Assembly: GCA_018648605.1 (NCBI GenBank)
Contig: JABGQU010000007.1
Span: forward strand, 1-44,330
Direction: 5' to 3'
From: Anaerolineae bacterium
GTDB taxonomy: Bacteria > Chloroflexota > Anaerolineae > Anaerolineales > Villigracilaceae
DNA length: 44,330 nt
Shown: positions 24,712 through 32,798 of the stretch, piece by piece
Position numbering within the stretch: position 1 is the stretch's first letter
Layout of the letters: each line of letters opens with the position of its first letter
Made by a program: the position numbers and the translations under genes
The notes under the pieces: generated by a model
The model's database searches: none
What the model was told of the DNA's origin: nothing
The model's input: the letters and a program-made list of their open reading frames with translations, nothing else

Positions 24712-27354
24712 ATGAACAAGAATATTTTTTTTCCAAATAAAAAACGGAAACCAAAAGGGCAATCTATGGTTGAGTTTGCTCTTGTTTTACCCGTTTTACT
24801 TGTACTTGTTTTTGGCTTAATGGAAGCGGGGCGACTGCTTTTTATTTATGGCTCTGTTACTACAGCCAGCCGAGAGGCAGTACGCTACGGGTCTGCAACC
24901 GGCGATAACGGCTCTGGCACACCAAAATATTTGGATTGTACCGGCATCCAAACCGCAGCAGAGACAATGGGATTCATTCTCCCTATAAGTAGCGTGGATA
25001 TTATCTTCACACGCGGCGGGACAACCTTTGCTGACTGCGATACATCCAGCAGCACCTTCCCTAACCCTTCATCTGGACTCTTCCAAAACGGAGATCGTAT
25101 TGAAGTAATATCCACTAGTGCATATACGCCGATGGTGCCGCTTGTCCCCTTTGGAAATTTTGATATTACAACAGAAAGCAAGAGAACGATCTTTATAGGT
25201 ATCACAATTGATGCAACACCTAGTACACCTGGTCTAACCCCGACTATCAGCCTGACAGCCCCAGCAGACCAAACCTACAGCACATCCGGGGAAACGATCT
25301 CGTATACCTTCACCATCGACAATACAGGAACGATCGACCTGACCACATCTTCTGTAACGGTCAGCATCACAAGAGAAAGCGACGGTGTTGAAATTCATAC
25401 CAATACTTGCAATACCGGCGCGATCACTGCAGGCAATAACAACACTTGCGTTGGCAGCTACACCACTACCGGTACGGATGATGCTGACCTTGGGACAAAT
25501 CTCATTATCTCGGGCTCTGCGACAGGTTCAGATGGGACAGATACAGCCACAGCCAGTGATAATAGTTTAGTCACATTCACGGAATTGCCTGCACTAACCC
25601 TCAACGACATTACAGTTACTCCCACATCAAAAACCAGTGAAGGTTTTGTAACCTATACATATGACCTGACGAATTCGGGAAATGTCCCGCTTTCCAATTT
25701 CACGATCACCGACACTGGCGGACTGGCTATCACGAGTATCGACTGTATGCCGAGTGGCTTGGCTGTGGGCACATCCACAGGTTCAAGCTGTACTGCCCAA
25801 TATTGGATCACCGATCCAACCGATCTGGATGCAGGTTCCGTCACCCACAACGCCAGTATTCAGGCTGAATACAGCGGTACCCCCACAACGCCTGTATCTG
25901 GAAACGTAACGGTCTACACACAGCCATTGGCATTGGTATTTACCAGCGCAATCCCTAGTCCCTATGCAGCAGAAGGGGACGTAACCTTCACCTTCCAGTT
26001 GAGCAACTATTCTGGCACTGATATGGATAACCCGGTCATTGACTTTGACTTGGCACGCCTGGATGGTACGTCCGCATCGCCTGCAAGCACCACCCTAACT
26101 TGCAGCACCCCACTCGCAATAACAATTACCTGTTCTGGCACCTATGCTATCACCCAGGGGGATCTGGATGCCGGCGGGATCATTCTACGCAATACGACAG
26201 CCTCTGCTACACAAGGCGCTGAAACCCTTGTCTCAAACACTTTGGCCGACTTCACTATTTACGCGGATGAAGAAATTGAATTCTATGTTTCCACCGCACT
26301 TAAAGCAGACGGTGTACCGATCAGCAGTGGAGACACGGTTTCCATCACGACTAGCACGCTTGAATACACCTATTCACTCGACAATCAAAGCAATATCTCC
26401 ATTCCGGCTGGGACGGTCTACGAGATCAAGGAAAATGGCGTTGTTGTTTGTACAAAAGCACTAAATGCAGCGCTTGCGCCAGCCACAACCACCCCGACAG
26501 CAGATCAATGTGTGAGAAGCTATCCGGTTGTTGATCCTGACGATCTTGATGCAGGCTCCATCATCAGCCCTGTCATCGGTTATATCGACAGCATCTCATG
26601 GGGCGGCTCCACTTTGCTACCGGTCACTTCAAATAACACGGATACAGCTACCGTATATACATATCATACAGACCGTCTGAGTTTGGATATCAGCGCAACA
26701 GTGCTTGGCTCCCCTGTAAATGATGGAGATACGCTCGATGTAGGCGACGTGATCGCTTTTACCTACACACTTACCAATACAGGCAACACGACACTTACCC
26801 CTACGTACGCACTAAGTGGTGGACTAGGCACAGTTACCTGCAGCTCAGGCGCAAACATCACCCCTGGAAATTCCACTGACTGTGACAGCACCTATACAAT
26901 TCTCTCCGGCGATGTCGGTACGCTAACCAACAGCGCTACAGCCAGTGCTTCCAGCGGCGCAACAACTTCAACCGTGGACAGTATGTTCTTTACAGTGACA
27001 AATCCTGCGGTCTGTTCACTAAGCCATAGCGGCACAATTCCTGCGAACACAAAAACCCCATCATGGACATTTACCAATAATTCAGGAACCAGCATTACCG
27101 TTGCCAGTGTTACCATTAACTGGCATAACACAAATTCTGATCGCAAGTTAAAAATTATCAGATTGGATGGGACAAAAATCTGGGACAGCGAATCTAATTC
27201 TGGCTCTGAGGCTGCATCCGGGGCATGGGCGATCGGAAATGGCGCCACCGCAAATCTCGGAATCGAATTCGGAAAAGCCCCAGGGACCTATGTAAGGGCA
27301 ATTATCACATTTTCCGATCCTGTATGCTCAGCTACAACGCTTAGCTCACCCTAG
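24712..27354 (+). CDS. Large TadE-like pseudopilin with repeated beta-sandwich domains
   Basis: 880 aa. Residues ~17-45 form a class III prepilin-type signal ('KGQSMVEFALVLPVLLVLVF') with Gly and the Glu at +5, so the upstream peptidase should process it. 'TTASREAVRYGSAT' after it is typical of TadE. From about residue 165 onward there are roughly five to six DUF11/CARDB-like beta-sandwich repeats ('SYTFTIDNTGTIDLTTSSVT', 'YTYDLTNSGNVPLSNFTITD', 'FTYTLTNTGNTTLTPTYALS') and a distinct C-terminal module. Typical TadE proteins have about 150-200 aa, so this is a pilin head fused to an adhesin-like stalk (inference). Confidence 0.88.
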   Translation: MNKNIFFPNKKRKPKGQSMVEFALVLPVLLVLVFGLMEAGRLLFIYGSVTTASREAVRYGSATGDNGSGTPKYLDCTGIQTAAETMGFILPISSVDIIFTRGGTTFADCDTSSSTFPNPSSGLFQNGDRIEVISTSAYTPMVPLVPFGNFDITTESKRTIFIGITIDATPSTPGLTPTISLTAPADQTYSTSGETISYTFTIDNTGTIDLTTSSVTVSITRESDGVEIHTNTCNTGAITAGNNNTCVGSYTTTGTDDADLGTNLIISGSATGSDGTDTATASDNSLVTFTELPALTLNDITVTPTSKTSEGFVTYTYDLTNSGNVPLSNFTITDTGGLAITSIDCMPSGLAVGTSTGSSCTAQYWITDPTDLDAGSVTHNASIQAEYSGTPTTPVSGNVTVYTQPLALVFTSAIPSPYAAEGDVTFTFQLSNYSGTDMDNPVIDFDLARLDGTSASPASTTLTCSTPLAITITCSGTYAITQGDLDAGGIILRNTTASATQGAETLVSNTLADFTIYADEEIEFYVSTALKADGVPISSGDTVSITTSTLEYTYSLDNQSNISIPAGTVYEIKENGVVVCTKALNAALAPATTTPTADQCVRSYPVVDPDDLDAGSIISPVIGYIDSISWGGSTLLPVTSNNTDTATVYTYHTDRLSLDISATVLGSPVNDGDTLDVGDVIAFTYTLTNTGNTTLTPTYALSGGLGTVTCSSGANITPGNSTDCDSTYTILSGDVGTLTNSATASASSGATTSTVDSMFFTVTNPAVCSLSHSGTIPANTKTPSWTFTNNSGTSITVASVTINWHNTNSDRKLKIIRLDGTKIWDSESNSGSEAASGAWAIGNGATANLGIEFGKAPGTYVRAIITFSDPVCSATTLSSP

Positions 27355-27369
27355 GACAAAAAACTAATT

Positions 27370-27852
27370 ATGGATAAGAATCGTAAAAAAACTCAGACTG
27401 AGCAAGGCCAAAGTCTTGTTGAGCTTGCCATTAGCCTTATTATCCTTCTTACCCTTCTGGCGGGAGCAGTCGACTTTGGCATGGCGCTTTACTCCTACGT
27501 TTCTCTACGTGATGCAGCTCAAGAAGGGGCGCTTTATGCTTCGATCGATCCTTTAAATGCCACAGAAATAACAAATCGCGTTACTTCCTCGTCCTCTTCA
27601 CCCGTTGATCTAGCCAACGATCTAGAAGAAACCGGCGAAGGAGTAACGATTATCATCATCACAACTTCTGGGGAGATCCCTGTAGCTAGCGCAACAACTT
27701 CAAATGCATGTGAAGGAAATGGCGCAGCAGTACGCGTAGAGGTAAGCTATCTCTATCATCTCATTATGCCTTTGCTCCCGGAAATCTTAGGAGTTTCAGA
27801 AATTCCCCTCACAGCATCTGTAACAGATGCTATTCTGAGTCCCCCCTGCTAA
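27370..27852 (+). CDS. TadE-like minor pseudopilin
   Basis: 160 aa. N-terminal signal 'EQGQSLVELAISLIILLTLLA' has Gly then Glu at +5; 'VDFGMALYSYVSLRDAAQEGALYAS' is the typical TadE continuation. One transmembrane segment and a small extracytoplasmic domain with two Cys ('SNACEGNGAA', C-terminal 'SPPC') that may form a disulfide. It follows the large TadE-like gene by 15 nt in the same operon. Expected role: minor pseudopilin or assembly factor of a Tad-type surface fibre. Confidence 0.9.
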   Translation: MDKNRKKTQTEQGQSLVELAISLIILLTLLAGAVDFGMALYSYVSLRDAAQEGALYASIDPLNATEITNRVTSSSSSPVDLANDLEETGEGVTIIIITTSGEIPVASATTSNACEGNGAAVRVEVSYLYHLIMPLLPEILGVSEIPLTASVTDAILSPPC

Positions 27853-27874
27853 GCAAGCAGAAAGAGAGTTGAAA

Positions 27875-29110
27875 ATGAAAATGAATAATAAGACTGAACG
27901 GGGGCAGGCAATTGTTATGATCGCGATTGCTATTGTTGGCTTAATCGGTTTTACTGCTCTAGCTATTGATGGTGGGAATGCCTTCTCAGATCGACGCAAT
28001 GCGCAAAACGCGGCTGACACAGCTGCTCTATCTGCCGCGTTGGCAAAAGTTAGAAATAATGACTGGAATGCGATAGGGCAAACCCTTGCCAGTAGCAATG
28101 GCTATAACAACGATAGTATCTCAAATACTGTAAATCTATACAACCCGCCTATTGATGGCACTTATGCTGGAAACAACGAATACATCCAAGTGATCATTGT
28201 CTCTCATGTAGATACATTTTTCGCATCCATTGTAGGCGTAGAGCAACTTACCAACACAGTTGAGGCTGTCGCGCGCGCAAAACCTGCAATAACAGAACCC
28301 ATGGTTTATGGAAATGCCATGGTCAGCTTGGCACCGACTGAATGCCAAGCCTATTATGTACATGGCACAGCAGCCACAGAAGTAACTGGAGGGGGAGTAT
28401 TTGTTAACTCCAACGGAGATGAATGCAACAATCCAAACGACGGTGTCTTTGAACAACAAGGTTCAGCTTCATTATTAGCAGTTGATGGTGGCATCACATC
28501 TGTTGGGGATGCGGTTGTGCAAAACCCTTCGTTACTTGACCCGTATCCTCCCACAGAAGGTGCTACAGCAATGCCTTACCCGCCCGAATTTGCGATGCCA
28601 GAACCTGATTGTGGCACAACAAACTCTACACAAAGTGGGTCAACTCTCACTCCAGGCAATGTGGCGGCATCCTGGTTGAGAAACGATGTATTTCTTGAAC
28701 CAGGAACTTATTGCATTTCTGGCGATTTGGTGCTAAACGCTTCCAACACACTCGAAGGACATGATGTCACCTTGTATTTCGTGGATGGCGGCTTACATAT
28801 TAATGGTGCAGGTGAATTCTTACTGGATGCTCCAGACAGTGGCGAATTTGCAGGTTTGTTAATTTTCCTTCCCATGGATAATGACGAAATCGTTATCCTT
28901 AATGGAAACGCAACATCTGAATTTGAGGGCAGTATCCTTGCTCCAGCATCTGAAATACAGATCAATGGAACCGGAAATACAGATGGTTACAGTAGCCAAG
29001 TGATTGGCTACACCATTGACCTTATAGGCACCGCCGATACTTATATCCATTACGAAGATTCTACAAATTATGATGCTACTGTACCACCTCGGATAGAGCT
29101 AGCACATTAA
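27875..29110 (+). CDS. Tad_N-type membrane-anchored surface protein, copy 1 of 3
   Basis: 411 aa. N-terminus 'ERGQAIVMIAIAIVGLIGFT', then 'ALAIDGGNAFSDRRNAQNAADTAAL', is the putative Flp pilus-assembly Tad_N (TadG N-terminal) signature. Unlike the two TadE genes it has no Glu at +5, so cleavage by the prepilin peptidase is uncertain. The C-terminal ~250 residues ('LEPGTYCISGDLVLNAS', 'SILAPASEIQINGTGNTDGY', 'SQVIGYTIDLIG') look like a right-handed beta-solenoid and end in 'RIELAH'. The preferred start is ATG 27875 with AAAGAGAG upstream; the TTG at 27869 is less likely. A terminator follows. Confidence 0.87.
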   Translation: MKMNNKTERGQAIVMIAIAIVGLIGFTALAIDGGNAFSDRRNAQNAADTAALSAALAKVRNNDWNAIGQTLASSNGYNNDSISNTVNLYNPPIDGTYAGNNEYIQVIIVSHVDTFFASIVGVEQLTNTVEAVARAKPAITEPMVYGNAMVSLAPTECQAYYVHGTAATEVTGGGVFVNSNGDECNNPNDGVFEQQGSASLLAVDGGITSVGDAVVQNPSLLDPYPPTEGATAMPYPPEFAMPEPDCGTTNSTQSGSTLTPGNVAASWLRNDVFLEPGTYCISGDLVLNASNTLEGHDVTLYFVDGGLHINGAGEFLLDAPDSGEFAGLLIFLPMDNDEIVILNGNATSEFEGSILAPASEIQINGTGNTDGYSSQVIGYTIDLIGTADTYIHYEDSTNYDATVPPRIELAH

Positions 29111-29142
29111 CAGCTTAAACTTTCTTTTCTAATTTACTTCAA

Positions 29143-29176
29143 CAGCCTGCTGTGATTGCCAGCAGGCTGTTTTTTT
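29143..29176 (+). terminator. Terminator after Tad_N copy 1
   Basis: Perfect 10-bp stem 'cagcctgctg'/'cagcaggctg', then seven T. Sequence-related to the terminator at 30658. Confidence 0.93.
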
Positions 29177-29355
29177 AGCTCTTTCAATAACTAGCATTAC
29201 TGTCTTCTTGCACAATAAAGGTAATCTTTACTGGGTATTTTCAAAATTATCAACCACAATAAGTTACAAATAGAGTATATTTATAAAATATAGGTCTTTT
29301 TCCTAACTCAGAGACAAGGATTACCCTGTTTTTATATAAATAGGAGGATTAGAAA

Positions 29356-30621
29356 ATGCTTGGTAAGAAAAAAATGGAGCGAGGGCAAGCGATAGTATTA
29401 CTTACCCTTGCTATTGTTAGCTTGGTTGGCTTCACAGCCCTTGCCATTGATGGCGGGAATGCCTATTCAAATAACCGCCAAGCCCAAAACGCAGCAGATA
29501 CTGCAGCCCTTTCTGCTGCGTTAGCTAAAATAAGAAATAATGACTGGAATGCCACTGCGCTAAACATCACAGCCAGCAATGGCTTTGACGACAACGACTC
29601 ATCCGTTACAGTTACAGTTCATAACCCTCCTCAAAGCGGGGCTTATGCCAATTGCTCGAGTACCGCCTATGATTGTAATGAATATATTCAAGTTATCATC
29701 GAATCAGAGGTAGAAACTTTTTTTGCCCCCGTCGTTGGTATTGACACAACCAACAATAGAGTGGAAGCTGTAGCTCGCGCTAAACCAGCTACAACCCAGG
29801 TTCTCTTTAACGGGAACGCGGTTGTGGGTCTCAACCCCAGAGCATCACGTCACGGAAGTAACCCCTGTGGATTTGATACAGGCAATAGCAACGCAGACAA
29901 ATGGATTCTTGAAGGCGGTGGTATTTTCTCAAACGGTTGTGCATACTCTAAAAACAATGACTCGGTGACCCTTCCTCACGACAAATGTGTCACAACAGTC
30001 ACCAGCGCTGACGGCTTCACTTGTTCGCAACCCAACCAATCGGCTCTAGCTTATAGTACAGAAGATATTGCCGCAATGATGCCCCCAACCCCTGCCTGTG
30101 ACGATACCGCTGAAGGTGGCTACAATATCGAAACCCTAACCAGTGGTCATCACGCAGGCGAGGATTTCAACTTCATCAATGGCATCTATTGCATAGACGA
30201 TTTTGAAATATTGTTCCAAGACAATGTTATTGTCAATAATGCCACCATCTATGTCACAGACACAGATTTTGACGTGAAATTCGCAGCAGGGCATGGTTTC
30301 GGTGGCACAGCACCTGCAAGTGGACCCTACGAGGGTTATTATCTAATCATAGAGATGAGCAATACCCCTTGCGAACGCTATCAAGATCATGGTTCTCAAA
30401 GTATTGAGTTTCGCGGTCACTCAAGTATAGGAATAGTAGGTACCATTCTTGCTCCTACAGCGTGTATTGATTTTCGAGGAAATTCAAATGGGGAAGTCAC
30501 CCACAGTCAGGTTATCGGCTACAATGTCACATCCAATGGTAATGCCGACGTTTTTGTTTCCTATAACCCAGAAGAAAACGCGACAGCCTTCATCTCTCCA
30601 CAAATCGAACTAGCAGAATAA
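29356..30621 (+). CDS. Tad_N-type membrane-anchored surface protein, copy 2 of 3
   Basis: 421 aa, clearly paralogous to its neighbours on either side ('ERGQAIVLLTLAIVSLVGFT', 'AIDGGNAYSNNRQAQNAADTAAL'). The C-terminal domain ('SIEFRGHSSIGIVGTILAP', 'QVIGYNVTSNGNADV') keeps the beta-solenoid pattern and ends in 'QIELAE'. It carries more Cys residues than copy 1, several paired in small loops. A perfect AGGAGG (29342-29347) precedes ATG 29356. It sits between its own terminators, so it is a separate transcription unit. Confidence 0.87.
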   Translation: MLGKKKMERGQAIVLLTLAIVSLVGFTALAIDGGNAYSNNRQAQNAADTAALSAALAKIRNNDWNATALNITASNGFDDNDSSVTVTVHNPPQSGAYANCSSTAYDCNEYIQVIIESEVETFFAPVVGIDTTNNRVEAVARAKPATTQVLFNGNAVVGLNPRASRHGSNPCGFDTGNSNADKWILEGGGIFSNGCAYSKNNDSVTLPHDKCVTTVTSADGFTCSQPNQSALAYSTEDIAAMMPPTPACDDTAEGGYNIETLTSGHHAGEDFNFINGIYCIDDFEILFQDNVIVNNATIYVTDTDFDVKFAAGHGFGGTAPASGPYEGYYLIIEMSNTPCERYQDHGSQSIEFRGHSSIGIVGTILAPTACIDFRGNSNGEVTHSQVIGYNVTSNGNADVFVSYNPEENATAFISPQIELAE

Positions 30622-30657
30622 CATCTCGCCCTCGACCTGAATTTGCTTCCCCTATCT

Positions 30658-30692
30658 CGGCAGCTTGCTCCTTTCAGCAGGCTGCCGTTTTC
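30658..30692 (+). terminator. Terminator after Tad_N copy 2
   Basis: Stem 'cggcagc'/'gctgccg', continued inward by 'tgct'/'agca', then a T-rich run. Its stem resembles the terminator at 29143. Confidence 0.85.
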
Positions 30693-30982
30693 TTTTTATT
30701 ACACCAATCAAGATATATTACGCCCTCTACAAATAGAATCAGCTGAATAAAATACGATCAACCTATCTATTTTTTTGCCACCATCCCTTTTTCCCGAGCA
30801 AAATCCCTCAAATATCTACATCTAAAAATCATACGTTATTTCTTCACATTTCAGCTGGCAGTACTTAAGTTGGAGTGAAACACACCAAAAGGAAAAACAC
30901 TTCCTGCGCCAGGAAAACAATTAGCGCTACTTTTCTATTTAGGCACCCACACTAAAACAGGGACACCCTTACAGTTTTGTAA
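30693..30982. other. AT-rich intergenic stretch, no gene seen
   Basis: About 290 nt between the copy 2 terminator and the copy 3 promoter. All frames are broken by stops, and I see no RNA motif, palindrome or heptamer array. It may hold upstream regulatory sites. Confidence 0.5.
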
Positions 30983-31011
30983 TTGTTGTACAGAGATAAA
31001 TCAGATATACT
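30983..31011 (+). promoter_or_regulatory. Candidate promoter of Tad_N copy 3
   Basis: TTGTTG (30983-30988), a 17-nt spacer and TATACT (31006-31011). The ATG at 31049 lies about 37 nt downstream and has its own GGAGG. Confidence 0.5.
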
Positions 31012-31048
31012 ATATGTAGTTTTATAAGTTTTATGCTTTGGAGGCATC

Positions 31049-32317
31049 ATGTTCTTGAAAAAAAACCGAGCTGAACGAGGGCAAGCGATTGTCCTAATTG
31101 CCCTAGCCATCGTTGGCTTAGTTGGATTCACGGCCCTTTCCATTGATGGAGGCCTTGTCTTTTCAGACCGACGCCAAGCTCAAAACGCAGTCGATACAGC
31201 CGCTATGGCTGCTGCGCTTGCTAAAATAAGAGGTAACGACTTTTCAAGTACTGCTCTAGCACTTACTGTAGCTAACGGCTACGACAATAATGGGACATCA
31301 AATATTGTCGCCATTACGACAGCGAGTACCCCAACGGGTGAATGTCCAGATACGGGAACAGATATCACTGTAACTATTACTTCCAATATAGACACCGTAT
31401 TTGCTCCGGTTGTTGGAAGAGAGCAAATGACCAATATTGTTTCAGCAACATCACGTGCGTGCGATGTACACACAGTTGGAGGCAGCCCTCTCTATAACGG
31501 CTCATCCGTCTTCGCAACAAAATCCGGGACTTGTAATGGTGCAAATGGCTCATCCATTCTTGTTAGTGGTAGCAGTCATGTACAGATATGGGGCGGGAAT
31601 ATGGGATCAGCTTCAACAGATGGTAGCTGCTTGAGATTTCAAGGCGGTGAAGCCCAATTGAAGAAAGAGGAATCCGGAACCGCTTGTGCAGATGTGATCA
31701 CAGCTGCATCTAGCGGCGGCACCTTTACGAATCTAAAAGGCGAGGACGGGTGTGGAAATGTAAATTACGGGCAAACTTTTGATGCTCCACCTGCTGACTT
31801 AGGCATTACCTGTACAGGAACTGCAACAAAAACAGGGAGCTCAATGAGCCCAGGCAATTACACAGGCACTTTCCCACCATCAGGTGTTGAAACATTATCA
31901 TCAGGCACTTATTGCATCAACGGTGATTTCCAAATGAATGGAGGAGATAAACTTACAGCAACTGGCGTAACTATTGTCATGAATACTGGGAGAATACAAT
32001 GGAATGGCAATATGGAAATGGATATTTCAGCACCAACTAGTGGTCCTTATGCAGGATTAGTTGTATACGCCCCTCCCTCAAACACCAGCCAAATGACGAT
32101 TAATGGAAACGGCAATGTTGACATGTCAGGCACATTTTTAGCTCAAAATGCCCCCTGTGATTATGTTGGCAGCGGGCAACTACAAAAACAATATATGCAA
32201 TTCGTTTGCTATACTTGGCAAATGAACGGCAATGCCCAAGCCGAAATTATGTGGGACGCCAGCAAGTTATACTCCCCCGAACTTACTGAAGCTCCTGTAA
32301 TTTCTCTCCTACACTAA
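31049..32317 (+). CDS. Tad_N-type membrane-anchored surface protein, copy 3 of 3
   Basis: 422 aa. 'ERGQAIVLIALAIVGLVGFT' and 'SIDGGLVFSDRRQAQNAVDTAAM' match copies 1 and 2; the 'ALAIDGG' of copies 1 and 2 is 'ALSIDGG' here. It is rich in Cys and Gly, with short cysteine loops ('TKSGTCNGANGSS', 'KGEDGCGNVNYG'), and the beta-solenoid C-terminus ('SSGTYCINGDFQMNGGDK', 'MTINGNGNVDMSGTFLAQ') ends in 'PVISLLH'. GGAGG lies 5 nt before ATG 31049. Function probably overlaps copies 1 and 2, with diverged surface loops. Confidence 0.87.
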   Translation: MFLKKNRAERGQAIVLIALAIVGLVGFTALSIDGGLVFSDRRQAQNAVDTAAMAAALAKIRGNDFSSTALALTVANGYDNNGTSNIVAITTASTPTGECPDTGTDITVTITSNIDTVFAPVVGREQMTNIVSATSRACDVHTVGGSPLYNGSSVFATKSGTCNGANGSSILVSGSSHVQIWGGNMGSASTDGSCLRFQGGEAQLKKEESGTACADVITAASSGGTFTNLKGEDGCGNVNYGQTFDAPPADLGITCTGTATKTGSSMSPGNYTGTFPPSGVETLSSGTYCINGDFQMNGGDKLTATGVTIVMNTGRIQWNGNMEMDISAPTSGPYAGLVVYAPPSNTSQMTINGNGNVDMSGTFLAQNAPCDYVGSGQLQKQYMQFVCYTWQMNGNAQAEIMWDASKLYSPELTEAPVISLLH

Positions 32318-32340
32318 TTATTTTCAACTGAATCAAAAAA

Positions 32341-32369
32341 ACAGTGTATTATTGATACACTGTTTTTTT
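32341..32369 (+). terminator. Bidirectional-looking terminator after Tad_N copy 3
   Basis: Stem 'acagtgtat'/'atacactgt' flanked by A-run and T-run, placed 23 nt after the stop codon. Confidence 0.92.
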
Positions 32370-32415
32370 GATTCAGTTCTATTTTAAGTACGCCTGCTCG
32401 AAATATATTTTCGAG

Positions 32416-32421
32416 TATAAT
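32416..32421 (+). promoter_or_regulatory. Candidate -10 box for the glmS ribozyme transcript
   Basis: Perfect TATAAT preceded by a small palindrome ('ctcgaaatatattttcgag') where the -35 should be. Predicted start about 32428, giving a roughly 33-nt 5' segment that includes a hairpin before the ribozyme. Confidence 0.5.
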
Positions 32422-32460
32422 CCGCTCTGCTTGCGGAACATATCCACAAGCGGGAAAGAC

Positions 32461-32658
32461 AGCGCATGATCCTGAGTTCTTTCAGGATGACGAGGAAGAG
32501 GGTTCTCCATCGCAAGATGGGAATAGGCCGCATAAATGCGGTTAAAAATCGAAAGATCAGCGGAAGCCCTCCGTGGTGTGCCACCACCCGACCACCTTTC
32601 CCTCCAAAAAAACCTTGCAACAAGGCGTATGGGTAACCATATGAGCAAAATGCAAAGG
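32461..32658 (+). ncRNA. glmS ribozyme (GlcN6P-responsive self-cleaving riboswitch)
   Basis: Precisely upstream of glmS. Cleavage is predicted between A32461 and G32462 ('A|GCGC'). P1 is 'atcctga'/'tcaggat', followed by the conserved 'gacgagga'. P2 is 'gaggg'/'ccctc'. The core 'atcgaaagatcagcggaagc' aligns with 'AUCGAGACAUCGGCGGGUGC' of the Thermoanaerobacter tengcongensis ribozyme. The 3' domain has 'ccttgca' pairing 'tgcaaagg' around a 7-bp helix capped by a GUAA tetraloop ('cgtatgg'/'ccatatg') and the conserved 'agcaaaatgcaaagg'. An unusual ~43-nt insert with two hairpins lies between P2 and the 'ATCGA' core. On binding glucosamine-6-phosphate it cleaves and lowers glmS expression. Confidence 0.9.
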
Positions 32659-32686
32659 AGTGGCTCAGGAAGCGTCAAGTAAAGCG

Positions 32687-32760
32687 TTTACCACAAGGAG
32701 CACAAAGTTCCCGAAGAAAAACAAAAAAACTTTGTGCTCCTTCATGGCCTTCGTGGTTAA
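32687..32760. repeat. Palindromic repeat between ribozyme and glmS
   Basis: Arms 'accacaaggagcacaaagtt' (32690-32709) and 'aactttgtgctcctt' (32728-32742) plus 'cgtggt' make a long hairpin. It is the same type as the one inside the heparinase-like gene (39552-39625) and separates ribozyme from gene. Confidence 0.75.
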
Positions 32761-32798
32761 AAACTTGACACCTGACATATAAACACTGGAGGACTCTC

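Noticed and set aside
23904-32317. Complete Tad secretion system
   Set aside because: Only peptidase, TadE-like and Tad_N proteins are seen; no CpaF/TadA ATPase, TadB/C or secretin-like gene is in the window.
32379-32678. Minus-strand ORFs of 99 and 79 aa over the glmS leader
   Set aside because: They are antisense to the ribozyme; the conserved RNA structure explains the sequence, and the peptides resemble no family.
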